Shown here: positions 8,521-15,673 of the stretch, one piece after another
Position numbering within the stretch: position 1 is the stretch's first letter
Layout: each line of letters begins with the position of its first letter
Assembly: GCA_016794505.1 (NCBI GenBank)
Contig: JAEUJZ010000160.1
Location: 237,119 to 301,118, forward strand
Source of the DNA: Myxococcales bacterium
GTDB taxonomy: Bacteria; Myxococcota_A; Polyangia; Palsa-1104; JAEUJZ01
Direction of reading: 5' to 3'
DNA: 64,000 nucleotides
Position numbers and translations under genes: made by a program
Notes under the pieces: generated by a model
What the model was told of the DNA's origin: nothing
Database searches by the model: none
Seen by the model: the letters and a program-made list of their open reading frames with translations, nothing else

Positions 8521-10722
8521 TCAGCCGAGGAAGCGGGCCAGCAAGGCCCACAGTCCAGAGTGCGTCAAGTCTGTCTTGACCATGTAGGCATCGGCACCCG
8601 CTTCGACCGCGCGACGCTGATCCTCGGTGCTGGCGCGCATCGATACGATGACAATCGGAATGCGCTGCGGACCGCCTCGTGCGCGCACGCGCTGCACCAG
8701 GCCAATGCCGTCGAGCTTCGGCATGTCGACATCGCTGACGATCAGCGTGATCTCGGGCGATGCATCCAACCTGGCCAGCGCTTCTTCGCCATCGCCGGCT
8801 TCCAAGACGCGCACGCCATGGGCGCGCAGCGCTTCCGCCAGCAGGTCACGCACGACGGGCGAGTCATCGACGACCAGCACCGTTCGCACCGAACGGGACG
8901 GCGCGGCGTGCTCGGGTTTTGCCGTGACTGCGTGCTGGGCTCGTGGACGCTGTGCTGTGGCATCGGGAAGAAGCTCGCTGGGCGAAAGGACCAGCGACAG
9001 CGATCCGTCTTCCAGCGGAATGGCTCCCGTGATCAGGCGCGTGTGCGAAAAGAGCTTTCCGGCTGCTTTCTGCACAACCTCACGCTGGGCGTGATGGCTG
9101 GATCCTGACAGCGCCACCAGTCCGCGCCCGCTGCGCACCACCAGAAGTCGCTGCACCGTGGGCGCCTCGGACCCCGCAGATCCTGAGCCACGCGGCGTCT
9201 CACCGAGCAGAGCAACCAGCGAGATCAGCGGGATCAGCACGCCACCATAGCGAATCGCTGGTCCATCCAGGCCATCCACGGATTCATAGCTGGCCGTATC
9301 GACGATCTCGGCGACGCTGGCTGCGGGCAAGGCATAGCGTCCGGTCTCGACATCAAACAACACCATGCTGGCCAGAGCCGATGCCACCGGAACCGAAAGC
9401 GAAATCGTTCTCTCTTGGCCAAGGACGGTGCGCACAGTCACCGTCCCACCCAGCTCTTCGATCGAGCGCAGGACCACGTCGAGTCCAATGCCGCGGCCCG
9501 AGATCTGGGTCACCTCGCGTCGCGTCGACATTCCCGGCTGGAACAGCGTGCGCAGTACCTGATCTTCGCTGAGGTTCTTCGCGGTCGCTGCATCGTGAAA
9601 ACCCAGCTCGATGGCTCGCGTTCGCACGGCTTCGACGTCGATGCCCGCCCCGTCATCGCCCACTTCGACTTCGAGCTTCTGCCCATTCAGCCGCGCATGC
9701 AGCGTGACGGTGCCCACTCTGGCCTTGCCGGCACGGACCCGCACATCGGGAGGCTCGATGCCGTGATCGACCGCGTTGCGCACCAAGTGCAGCAGCGGAT
9801 CCGCCAGTCGTTCGAGCATGGATCGATCGACCTCGACAGCCTCGCCATCGAACTCGATGCGGATCTCGCGCCCTAGCTCGCGCGCCAGTGCATGCACAGC
9901 AAGCGGATAGGTTCGCAGCAGCGTCTCCAGAGGGACCAAGCGCAGCTCGCGAACCACACCGTCGAGCTCGGCGATCAGGTTGGTCACGCGATAGCGATCC
10001 TCGCGCAAGCGCAGATCGATGCCATAGATGGCCTGCAGCAGTCGGTCGAACGTCCGTCCGAGCTCATGGCTGTGAACACTCACTTGCTCGTGAAAGGCCA
10101 GCGCGATCTGTCGCGTCCGACGAAACTCATGCGCGGACAGATCCAAGCGGGCGCGCGTCAGCATGAGCTCGCCGACGATCTCGCGCATGCGATCCAAGCG
10201 GGCTGCCGTAACCCGTACGCTGGTCTCGCTAGCGCCGAGCGTTGTCCGATCAGGGCCGCGGCTTGTCGCTGCTTTGCTTTTGTCGGGGGGATCCGCCGTG
10301 CGCATTGGGCTTGCTGAAGCTGCTGCATGGGGCGGGCTGAGCAGCTTGTGTTCCCCGAGAAACGCCTGAATTCCATCGACGTCGGCGGCTGCGGGATCGT
10401 CACTGGAAAGAGCCGCGGCCAATAGGTCAAAGCCGCGCAGGATCAGGTCCCCTGTTGCCGTATCGATCGTTCCGTTTGGAACGACGGTGCGCAGAATGTC
10501 TTCGAGCCGATGGCAGACGTTCGCCATGGCGGAAAAACCGAGCAGCCCGGCTTCGCCCTTGAGTGTGTGCAGATCGCGCAGCAGCGCGGCCGACATTCCG
10601 GGGTCTGCTTGTCCCTGCTCGATCTGGATCCAGCCCAGGTTCAGGCGGGTCAAGCGCTCGGTCGCGATGCTGCGGAAGGACTCCAGGCGCCGTCGCTCGG
10701 CGACGCTCTGGGGAGTGCTCAC
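8521..10722 (-). CDS. cheA: CheA-type chemotaxis histidine kinase fused to a C-terminal receiver
   Basis: A 733-residue hybrid kinase. Domains in order: Hpt (His52 in LHTLKGEAG), the P3 dimerisation helices (LDRMREIVGELMLTRARLD), the ATPase with N box LVRNAVDHGIEPP and glycine boxes GRGIGLDVV, a CheW-like P5 domain starting near MVLFDVETGRYALP, and a receiver (VLVVDDS, acceptor in IVSDVDMP, lysine in YMVKTD). No separate CheY-binding P2 domain is apparent. The start is a GTG whose last bases form the TGA stop of the receptor gene (GTGA overlap), so translation is coupled. CheA-receiver fusions occur in alternative chemosensory systems, for example FrzE of myxobacteria, where the fused receiver can act as output or phosphate sink. 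Confidence 0.95.
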   Translation of the reverse strand: MSTPQSVAERRRLESFRSIATERLTRLNLGWIQIEQGQADPGMSAALLRDLHTLKGEAGLLGFSAMANVCHRLEDILRTVVPNGTIDTATGDLILRGFDLLAAALSSDDPAAADVDGIQAFLGEHKLLSPPHAAASASPMRTADPPDKSKAATSRGPDRTTLGASETSVRVTAARLDRMREIVGELMLTRARLDLSAHEFRRTRQIALAFHEQVSVHSHELGRTFDRLLQAIYGIDLRLREDRYRVTNLIAELDGVVRELRLVPLETLLRTYPLAVHALARELGREIRIEFDGEAVEVDRSMLERLADPLLHLVRNAVDHGIEPPDVRVRAGKARVGTVTLHARLNGQKLEVEVGDDGAGIDVEAVRTRAIELGFHDAATAKNLSEDQVLRTLFQPGMSTRREVTQISGRGIGLDVVLRSIEELGGTVTVRTVLGQERTISLSVPVASALASMVLFDVETGRYALPAASVAEIVDTASYESVDGLDGPAIRYGGVLIPLISLVALLGETPRGSGSAGSEAPTVQRLLVVRSGRGLVALSGSSHHAQREVVQKAAGKLFSHTRLITGAIPLEDGSLSLVLSPSELLPDATAQRPRAQHAVTAKPEHAAPSRSVRTVLVVDDSPVVRDLLAEALRAHGVRVLEAGDGEEALARLDASPEITLIVSDVDMPKLDGIGLVQRVRARGGPQRIPIVIVSMRASTEDQRRAVEAGADAYMVKTDLTHSGLWALLARFLG

Positions 10723-12008
10723 TGCCGGCCTCGGCGCGGCGATTCGGCAATCGGTGGCAGATGCCCGCTGCTCGACAGGCGAACCGATGCCGCGCTCGGT
10801 GCTTCATCGCCGATCGCCAGACCGGCAAGCTCGGCGGCCTCGTGCGTCGTCTGCTTGATGCTCTGCATCGTGTGGTTCAGAAGCGCCGTCATCTCGTCCA
10901 TGCTAGTGCGCACTTGCTCTGTGGCACGCCGCTGGTCTTGCGTGACCAGCGCGATGTCGCGCGCCGATCGGGTCGTCTGCTCACTGAGCTGGGTGCCGTC
11001 GTGGCTGGCCCGCACCGCTTTCTGCGAAGCGCTGCGCACGTCTTTCATCAGCTGGCGAATGCCTGACACGGACTCCATGACGTTTTCGGCGAGCCGTCGC
11101 ATCTCGGCTGCGACGAGCGTGAAGCCCTTGCCGGCTTCGCCTGCTTTGGTCCCTTCCAGCGCGGCGTTGAGCGCCAAGAGGTCGGTGCGATCGGCCACCT
11201 GCATGATCGTGGCCAAGTGCTCAGCCACTCGTTCTGCGTGCGTGTTGAGCTCATTGATGCAGCTTGTGATGTGGCGAGTGCCGTTCTGCGTGCTCTCGGC
11301 ATTGGAAAGCACCGTGCTGCAGCTGTCGGCGATCTGCTGCGCTGAGTTGACCAAGATCTCCATGGTCTTGCGCGTCTCTTCGACGGCGGAAGCCCCCTGG
11401 GCCATCGACGCTTCTTGTTCGCGTGCGGCAGACAGCACAGAGCTGGCGACGCGCAGCAAGGGCCGCGTGATCACGAACGAGACCGCCATGCCAATCATCA
11501 GCAGCACGGCGCTGACCACGACCGCCGTCACTTGCAGAGCCCAGCGTTCTTCCAACACCGCCCGTCGAGAAAAACCCGCAACCAGGGTGCCAAAGCGCGT
11601 GTCGCCGTTCTTCAAGGGCACGCTGACGTGTAGAAACTCGCCGCGCAAGAACGTGTGCTGTTCCTTGTCGCGCGGCGCATCCAGCATCTCTAGTCCATCG
11701 CCGACACCCTTGGCGCGGTAGCGTGAAAACACCGTGCCATCGCCTTTTAGGACCACGATGTAGACCAGATCGGCATCGTTGCGAACCGCGGCCAACTGGT
11801 TGTCCGCGTCTTTGCTTTGATCGAATTCCACCGACGGCGTCACGACGTTGGCAAGCACGTTGGCGATCGCCACGGCCCGCGTCTTCAGGGCGGCATCGGC
11901 TGCTGTCGCACCGCGGATTGGGAAATAGACCGCGAAGATCACTGCGATGGTGGCGATCAGCAGCGAGAAGGTAAGAAACAGTCGGGTACGAAAGCCGATG
12001 TTCAACAT
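10719..12008 (-). CDS. Methyl-accepting chemotaxis protein
   Basis: A 429-residue transmembrane receptor. The first membrane helix is at about residues 8-28, followed by a periplasmic domain of about 140 residues, a second helix (WALQVTAVVVSAVLLMIGMAVSFV) and a cytoplasmic coiled-coil signalling region. The conserved hairpin tip is present as DRTDLLALNAALEGTKAGEAGKGF in two adjoining pieces, slightly divergent from the usual EAARAGE. No C-terminal CheR-tether pentapeptide is seen. The ATG at 12008 is preceded by AGAGG at good spacing; longer reading-frame extensions run into an adaptor gene. The 139-nt gap before it is unusual in this otherwise overlapping operon and holds direct repeats. The ligand is unknown. 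Confidence 0.93.
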   Translation of the reverse strand: MLNIGFRTRLFLTFSLLIATIAVIFAVYFPIRGATAADAALKTRAVAIANVLANVVTPSVEFDQSKDADNQLAAVRNDADLVYIVVLKGDGTVFSRYRAKGVGDGLEMLDAPRDKEQHTFLRGEFLHVSVPLKNGDTRFGTLVAGFSRRAVLEERWALQVTAVVVSAVLLMIGMAVSFVITRPLLRVASSVLSAAREQEASMAQGASAVEETRKTMEILVNSAQQIADSCSTVLSNAESTQNGTRHITSCINELNTHAERVAEHLATIMQVADRTDLLALNAALEGTKAGEAGKGFTLVAAEMRRLAENVMESVSGIRQLMKDVRSASQKAVRASHDGTQLSEQTTRSARDIALVTQDQRRATEQVRTSMDEMTALLNHTMQSIKQTTHEAAELAGLAIGDEAPSAASVRLSSSGHLPPIAESPRRGRQ

Positions 12009-12012
12009 TTCT

Positions 12013-12103
12013 CGACCTCTGCGCGGAAGAAAAGTGCAGAGCAGAGATCCATCGCGACCTCTGCGGCCAAGGCCTCTTTCCTCTGCGCACAACAGATCCA
12101 TCG
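12013..12103. repeat. Interleaved short direct repeats in the gap upstream of the receptor gene
   Basis: On the plus strand CGACCTCTGCG occurs at 12013-12023 and 12055-12065, with a shorter CCTCTGCG at 12080-12087; AGATCCATCG occurs at 12045-12054 and 12094-12103. The second copy of the first repeat abuts the first copy of the second. They fill most of the 139-nt gap between the small adaptor gene and the receptor ATG. They could be protein-binding sites or remnants of a local duplication; neither is shown. Confidence 0.6.
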
Positions 12104-12147
12104 AACGCGCTGTGCGGCGAAAGCGCTGGGTATGCGAGCGGGAAGGA

Positions 12148-12522
12148 TCATGCCGCTTGTTCCAGCAGCCACGCGACGTTGAGCAAAAGGACGATCTTTT
12201 CTGCGTCTTTGGCGAAGCCCAGCACCGGGCCGTTGCGCAAGAGCCTAAGCAGACGCCCGGCGGGAATGAGATCGGATGCGCCAATCGTGCCGATCGCCGT
12301 GGGACCATCGACCACCACGCGAGCCCGGCGGCCATACGCGAACAGGTGCAGGGTTCGACGCTCGGCTCCGGGGGCAGACGGAATGCCCAAGAGATCGCTG
12401 AGGTGCGGGCAACTGGACTCGGATTCCTGCATGCGCTCGACGGCGGCGGCCACCAGCCCGCAGCCTTGCTCTCCCGCAAAGCAGCGCACGATCGGAACTG
12501 CGGCGGCGACAGACTCGCTCAT
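12148..12522 (-). CDS. Small CheW-like adaptor protein
   Basis: A compact 124-residue protein whose pattern fits a CheW domain: an early CFAGEQGCGLV strand pair, the HLSDLLGI segment, RRARVVVDGPTAIGTI, and the typical closing strand-helix KIVLLLNVAWLL. It is shorter than standard CheW (about 155 residues) and has lost most of the first-subdomain loops. Its ATG overlaps the stop of the upstream cheW (ATGA), so the two adaptors are co-translated. CheW proteins bridge receptor and CheA; a second, reduced copy may bias array composition or compete for binding. The assignment is by pattern and context. Confidence 0.78.
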   Translation of the reverse strand: MSESVAAAVPIVRCFAGEQGCGLVAAAVERMQESESSCPHLSDLLGIPSAPGAERRTLHLFAYGRRARVVVDGPTAIGTIGASDLIPAGRLLRLLRNGPVLGFAKDAEKIVLLLNVAWLLEQAA

Positions 12523-13070
12523 GGACTCTCCGCTTCACCGAGCGTGGCAGCCAAAAGTTGCTGCGGGTCCAGGATGCAAAGCAGGCGCTTTTCCCAGCTG
12601 ATCTCGGCGCGAACAAAGCCTGGGCGTGTACCGGGTCCAGCCTGATTCTGGGTGCTGATGTCGGCAAGCTCTACGATGCCGCGGACTTCATCGGCCACGA
12701 TCGCAGCCTCAGAGTGCTTGCCGGCAAGGACGACCAAGCGCGGCAGAGTCGGTGCCGCCACATCGGCAGCGCCACATCGCAGCAGCCCCTCTAGCGAGAG
12801 GACGGGAACCAGACGACCGCGAATGAGGATGACGCCCAGCATCTGCGGTGGCGCATGCGGAACGCGGGTGATGAAGTTCTTCAACACCACTTCCCGCACG
12901 GAATCAGCCGGGATGGCGAGCCAGCGCGTTCCGCTTCGCAGCACCAACCAGCTTTGCCGCAAGGACGCATCGTGGGCGTCGCTGGCATTCGTCAACGCGG
13001 CTGCCTCCGAAAGTGCGGCCAGCGCTGCATTGGCTCCGGCTCCGCTTTGTTCGCGATCGCCGTCGATCAT
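12519..13070 (-). CDS. cheW: CheW-type chemotaxis coupling protein
   Basis: A 183-residue protein with a low-complexity N-terminal extension of about 40 residues and then a full CheW domain: WLVLRSGTRWLAIPADSVREVV, MLGVILIRGRLVPVLSLEGLL, LVVLAGKHSEAAIVADEVRGIVEL and a final RLLCILDPQQLL. It links the receptor to CheA in the signalling array. Its ATG overlaps the stop codon of the Hpt-receiver gene (ATGA), and its own stop overlaps the next adaptor. The extension is rich in Ala and Ser and probably disordered. Confidence 0.92.
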   Translation of the reverse strand: MIDGDREQSGAGANAALAALSEAAALTNASDAHDASLRQSWLVLRSGTRWLAIPADSVREVVLKNFITRVPHAPPQMLGVILIRGRLVPVLSLEGLLRCGAADVAAPTLPRLVVLAGKHSEAAIVADEVRGIVELADISTQNQAGPGTRPGFVRAEISWEKRLLCILDPQQLLAATLGEAESP

Positions 13071-13834
13071 GGGCGGGCTCCCGGCAGCAGCGCGCAGACG
13101 CGGGCGACGATGGCATCGATGCCTAGCTCTTTGGTGATGAACCCGTCGACAGCGGCGGCGCGAGCCTGTTGTGCTGCCTCCTGTGGATCCAGTGCTGTGA
13201 ACAGCACAAGCTGAATGCCCGCGTTTTTCGCATCCGCCCGGATGGCATCCCGCAGATCTTTGGGATCGAGCTTGGGCATGATGGCGTCGATCAGCACGAC
13301 GTGGGGATGCAGATCGGCAAGCTGTGACAAGGCCTGCTGCAGGTCATCGCGGACCGCAACGGCGCGTACGCCGCGCTCGGTCAGGGCATCGCACAGCACC
13401 GCTGCGTTAAACGGGCTGTCATCGACCAAAAGGACGCGACCGGGGCCGCCAGGTTCGTCTTTCGGCGTCGCGCGATCGACGCGGCTTTCGGGAGCTTTGT
13501 TGTCAGCGGCGGGCGCTGTGACGTTCAAGCCATCGATCGCGACCGCCAGGCTGCGCAAGGCCCGCGCGCAGCCAATCAGCAAGAGCGGCGAGCTACCTTG
13601 CGGACTGAGACAGCGCTTGGCGGCTGCCTGCGCCGCGCGGGCCGCGGCGGTGATATCGGAAAGGCCAATCATCGTGGCTTCGCCCGCCGTCGTGTGCATC
13701 AGGCGCTCGATCGTCTCGATGCTGCGATCGCCACCCGGCCCAGCCGGCGGCAGCAGAGCCAGCGCGCTCTTGATCCGCGAGCGCGCCGTGATAACGAACT
13801 CAGCGAGAAACTGCTCTCTCAGCTCGGCGAGCAT
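13067..13834 (-). CDS. Hpt-like domain fused to a receiver domain
   Basis: A 255-residue two-domain protein. The N-terminal helical part contains LMHTTAGEATMIGL, which matches the phosphoryl-acceptor helix of Hpt domains (compare HTLKGEAGLLGF in the neighbouring CheA) and puts the candidate phosphohistidine at His47. After a Pro- and Lys-rich linker comes a receiver domain with VLLVDDS, acceptor Asp183 (VLIDAIMP), LFTAL and a FITKE lysine. Such a protein could take phosphate from CheA on one domain and pass it to or from the other, as an intermediate or a sink. It starts 36 nt after the single-domain receiver gene and overlaps cheW by 4 nt. Hpt identity is inferred from the short motif. Confidence 0.85.
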   Translation of the reverse strand: MLAELREQFLAEFVITARSRIKSALALLPPAGPGGDRSIETIERLMHTTAGEATMIGLSDITAAARAAQAAAKRCLSPQGSSPLLLIGCARALRSLAVAIDGLNVTAPAADNKAPESRVDRATPKDEPGGPGRVLLVDDSPFNAAVLCDALTERGVRAVAVRDDLQQALSQLADLHPHVVLIDAIMPKLDPKDLRDAIRADAKNAGIQLVLFTALDPQEAAQQARAAAVDGFITKELGIDAIVARVCALLPGARP

Positions 13835-13870
13835 GTCAGGCTCCCTGCGGCTTCCTGGTGCGGGCGGCCA

Positions 13871-14263
13871 TCAGTGCGCCCTTTCGAGAAACGTCAGGAT
13901 CAAGCTGGTCATGCCGGGCCAGTCATCGGTCTTGCGGATGTATCCAGTTGCACCGCACTGCGCCACTAGCTGCGCCAGCTCTTCTTCGGGGCGCTCGGAA
14001 AACAAGACGATCGGGCAGGAATTGGGCAGCCGACGACGCACAAGCTCGACGAGCTGGTCGCCTCGCAGCGCAGGCATCGAGACATCGATTAGCGCCAGAT
14101 CGGGACGCTCTTCGCTGAGCGTTCGCGTAAACCCGATCGGACTGTCCAAGGTCACCACCACCAGGCCGACGCGTTCGAGGACCGCCTTGGTCATCGACAG
14201 GACCAGCGGGCTGTCATCGACGATCAAGACTTTGCTCCGGCGGCGAGGAAGGGTAGTGAGCAT
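13871..14263 (-). CDS. Single-domain response regulator (CheY-like)
   Basis: A 130-residue stand-alone receiver with all expected positions: acidic pair in VLIVDDS, phospho-acceptor Asp60 in ALIDVSMP, Ser in VLFSERP and Lys in YIRKTDD. It is the first gene of the chemosensory operon on the minus strand and the most likely diffusible output of CheA, since no other free CheY is present. It has no DNA-binding or enzymatic domain, so its target must be another protein. A 14-bp palindrome and a possible -10 element lie directly upstream. Confidence 0.93.
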   Translation of the reverse strand: MLTTLPRRRSKVLIVDDSPLVLSMTKAVLERVGLVVVTLDSPIGFTRTLSEERPDLALIDVSMPALRGDQLVELVRRRLPNSCPIVLFSERPEEELAQLVAQCGATGYIRKTDDWPGMTSLILTFLERAH

Positions 14264-14282
14264 GGCTTATCGTCGCTGGTAA

Positions 14283-14305
14283 GACTGTCGACAGTCGCTA
14301 GCATA
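14283..14305 (-). promoter_or_regulatory. Palindrome and -10-like element upstream of the chemosensory operon
   Basis: Positions 14283-14296 form the perfect 14-bp palindrome GACTGTCGACAGTC, 20 bp upstream of the first ATG of the operon. On the minus strand TATGCT (14305-14300) matches a -10 box in four positions and would put the start of transcription inside the palindrome. No good -35 element is seen. An operator reading is inference. Confidence 0.35.
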
Positions 14306-14499
14306 TCACGCTGCACTCGGCGCATGGACGAGAACATGTGGCGCGGTGCAGGCCCTTGGGCCGTCGCGGCGAGGGCTTGTCCTGATTCGGCCTTGCCATA
14401 GGTCGACCCAGACAGATACCGTGCGGTGGTCTTGGTCTCGGCATGTGGAAACAGGCCGCGGACTGGATCGTGTACACGGATGAATCGAAAGGAACGACG

Positions 14500-14781
14500 A
14501 TGAAGAAGCTCTCGGCACTTGTGGTCTTGGGGATCTCGCTGTTTTCACTGACTGCGAGCGCAGCCGTCACGGTGCGCTACTACAACCGCGATTCGAAGAA
14601 GCACTCCTTTGACGCGGTGTGCAGCGGCAGCCATTACACCGTGACGTTTGACGGCAGCACGACGTCTTCGACGACGATTCAGGGCTCGGGGCCTTGCAAG
14701 GTCAAGGACGCGGGCGGCGAAGTGACGCTGAAGGGCGGCGAGAACATCGAGATCAAAGACGGCCGCATTCAGGTGAAGTAG
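14500..14781 (+). CDS. Small exported protein of unknown function
   Basis: A 93-residue protein with a textbook signal peptide (MKKLSALVVLGISLFSLTASA, positions 1-21, in two parts: basic start and hydrophobic core) and a mature part of about 70 residues rich in Thr, Ser, Gly and Lys. The mature sequence has alternating beta-strand character (VTVRYYNRDS, HYTVTFDGS, GEVTLKGGENIEI) and two cysteines that could form a disulphide. The ATG at 14500 is preferred to the longer frame because AAAGGAACG precedes it and the signal sequence begins there. No family recognised. It is transcribed divergently from the chemosensory operon and followed by a hairpin. Confidence 0.78.
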   Translation: MKKLSALVVLGISLFSLTASAAVTVRYYNRDSKKHSFDAVCSGSHYTVTFDGSTTSSTTIQGSGPCKVKDAGGEVTLKGGENIEIKDGRIQVK

Positions 14782-14794
14782 CCGGCTCTGTGTA

Positions 14795-14829
14795 CAGCGC
14801 GGTCCTGCATACGCACAGGACGCGCGCTG
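14795..14829 (+). terminator. Hairpin after the small exported protein gene
   Basis: CAGCGCGGTCCTG (14795-14807) pairs with CAGGACGCGCGCTG (14816-14829) apart from one bulged base, around an 8-nt loop. Only a short TTT follows, so it is a weak intrinsic terminator or a pausing structure before exonuclease III. Confidence 0.4.
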
Positions 14830-14881
14830 CCGTTTGCTGGCAGCTCGTAGGGGGGCGAGTTTGCTATGGTGCGCGCCGGCC

Positions 14882-15661
14882 ATGCGCATCATCAGCTTCA
14901 ACGCCAACGGGATCCGATCAGCGACGGAAAAAGGCTTCTTTCGCTGGTTCCACAAGCAAGACGCCGAAGTGCTCTGTCTGCAAGAGACCAAGGCGCAAGA
15001 AGATCAGCTGCACGAACGCAGGTATCGCCCCAAGGGGTATCACCGCTTCTTGTGCGATGCGCGCAGCAAGAAAGGCTACTCGGGCGTTGCGATCTTCTGC
15101 CGACGCGAGCCAAGCGAGGTGCGGCGCGTGCTGGGCTACGCCGACTTCGATGACGAAGGGCGCTACATCGAGGCGCGCTTTGGCGATCTGTCCGTCGTGT
15201 CGCTGTACCTGCCTTCAGGAAGCTCTAGCGATGAACGTCAGCAGTTCAAGTTCGAGTGCATGCGCTGGTTCACGTCCGTCTTGGATGAATGGCAGGCAAG
15301 TGGTCGACGGTACATCCTGTGCGGCGACTGGAACATCGTCCACACGCGGCGCGACATCAAGAACTGGACAGCGAATCAGAAGAACTCGGGCTGCTTGCCG
15401 GAAGAGCGCGCATGGCTGGACCTGCTGTTTCAGGAACGGGGCTGGGTCGATAGCTACCGCCGCCTGCGTCCGATGGGCGAGGACTACACGTGGTGGAGCC
15501 AACGCGGGGCCGCTCGCGCAAAAAATGTCGGCTGGCGCATCGATTACCAAGTGGTCTCGCCAAACCTGGGGCCGCAACTTCGCGACTGTGCGATCGCTGC
15601 GACGCCGAAGTTTTCCGACCACGCGCCGTACACCGTCGACTACGACGTCGATGTGTCCTAG
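14882..15661 (+). CDS. xthA: Exodeoxyribonuclease III (AP endonuclease family 1)
   Basis: A 259-residue enzyme of base-excision repair that cuts DNA at abasic sites and trims 3' ends in a Mg-dependent reaction. Family landmarks are all readable: MRIISFNANGIRS, the metal-binding Glu in CLQETK, YLPSG, the GDWNIVH block with catalytic Asp and Asn, and the C-terminal SDHAPY with catalytic Asp-His. The length is normal. The ATG at 14882 matches the standard N terminus; upstream frame has no conserved sequence. It lies convergently to the PAS-STAS gene, 12 nt apart. Confidence 0.96.
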   Translation: MRIISFNANGIRSATEKGFFRWFHKQDAEVLCLQETKAQEDQLHERRYRPKGYHRFLCDARSKKGYSGVAIFCRREPSEVRRVLGYADFDDEGRYIEARFGDLSVVSLYLPSGSSSDERQQFKFECMRWFTSVLDEWQASGRRYILCGDWNIVHTRRDIKNWTANQKNSGCLPEERAWLDLLFQERGWVDSYRRLRPMGEDYTWWSQRGAARAKNVGWRIDYQVVSPNLGPQLRDCAIAATPKFSDHAPYTVDYDVDVS

Positions 15662-15673
15662 CCAAGGACGCGC

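Noticed and set aside
10510..11721. Plus-strand open frame of 403 codons
   Set aside because: Antisense to cheA and the chemoreceptor, which have full domain motifs; the translation has no recognisable sequence.
13215..14282. Plus-strand open frame of 355 codons
   Set aside because: Lies opposite the Hpt-receiver and receiver genes; Ser/Arg-rich shadow.
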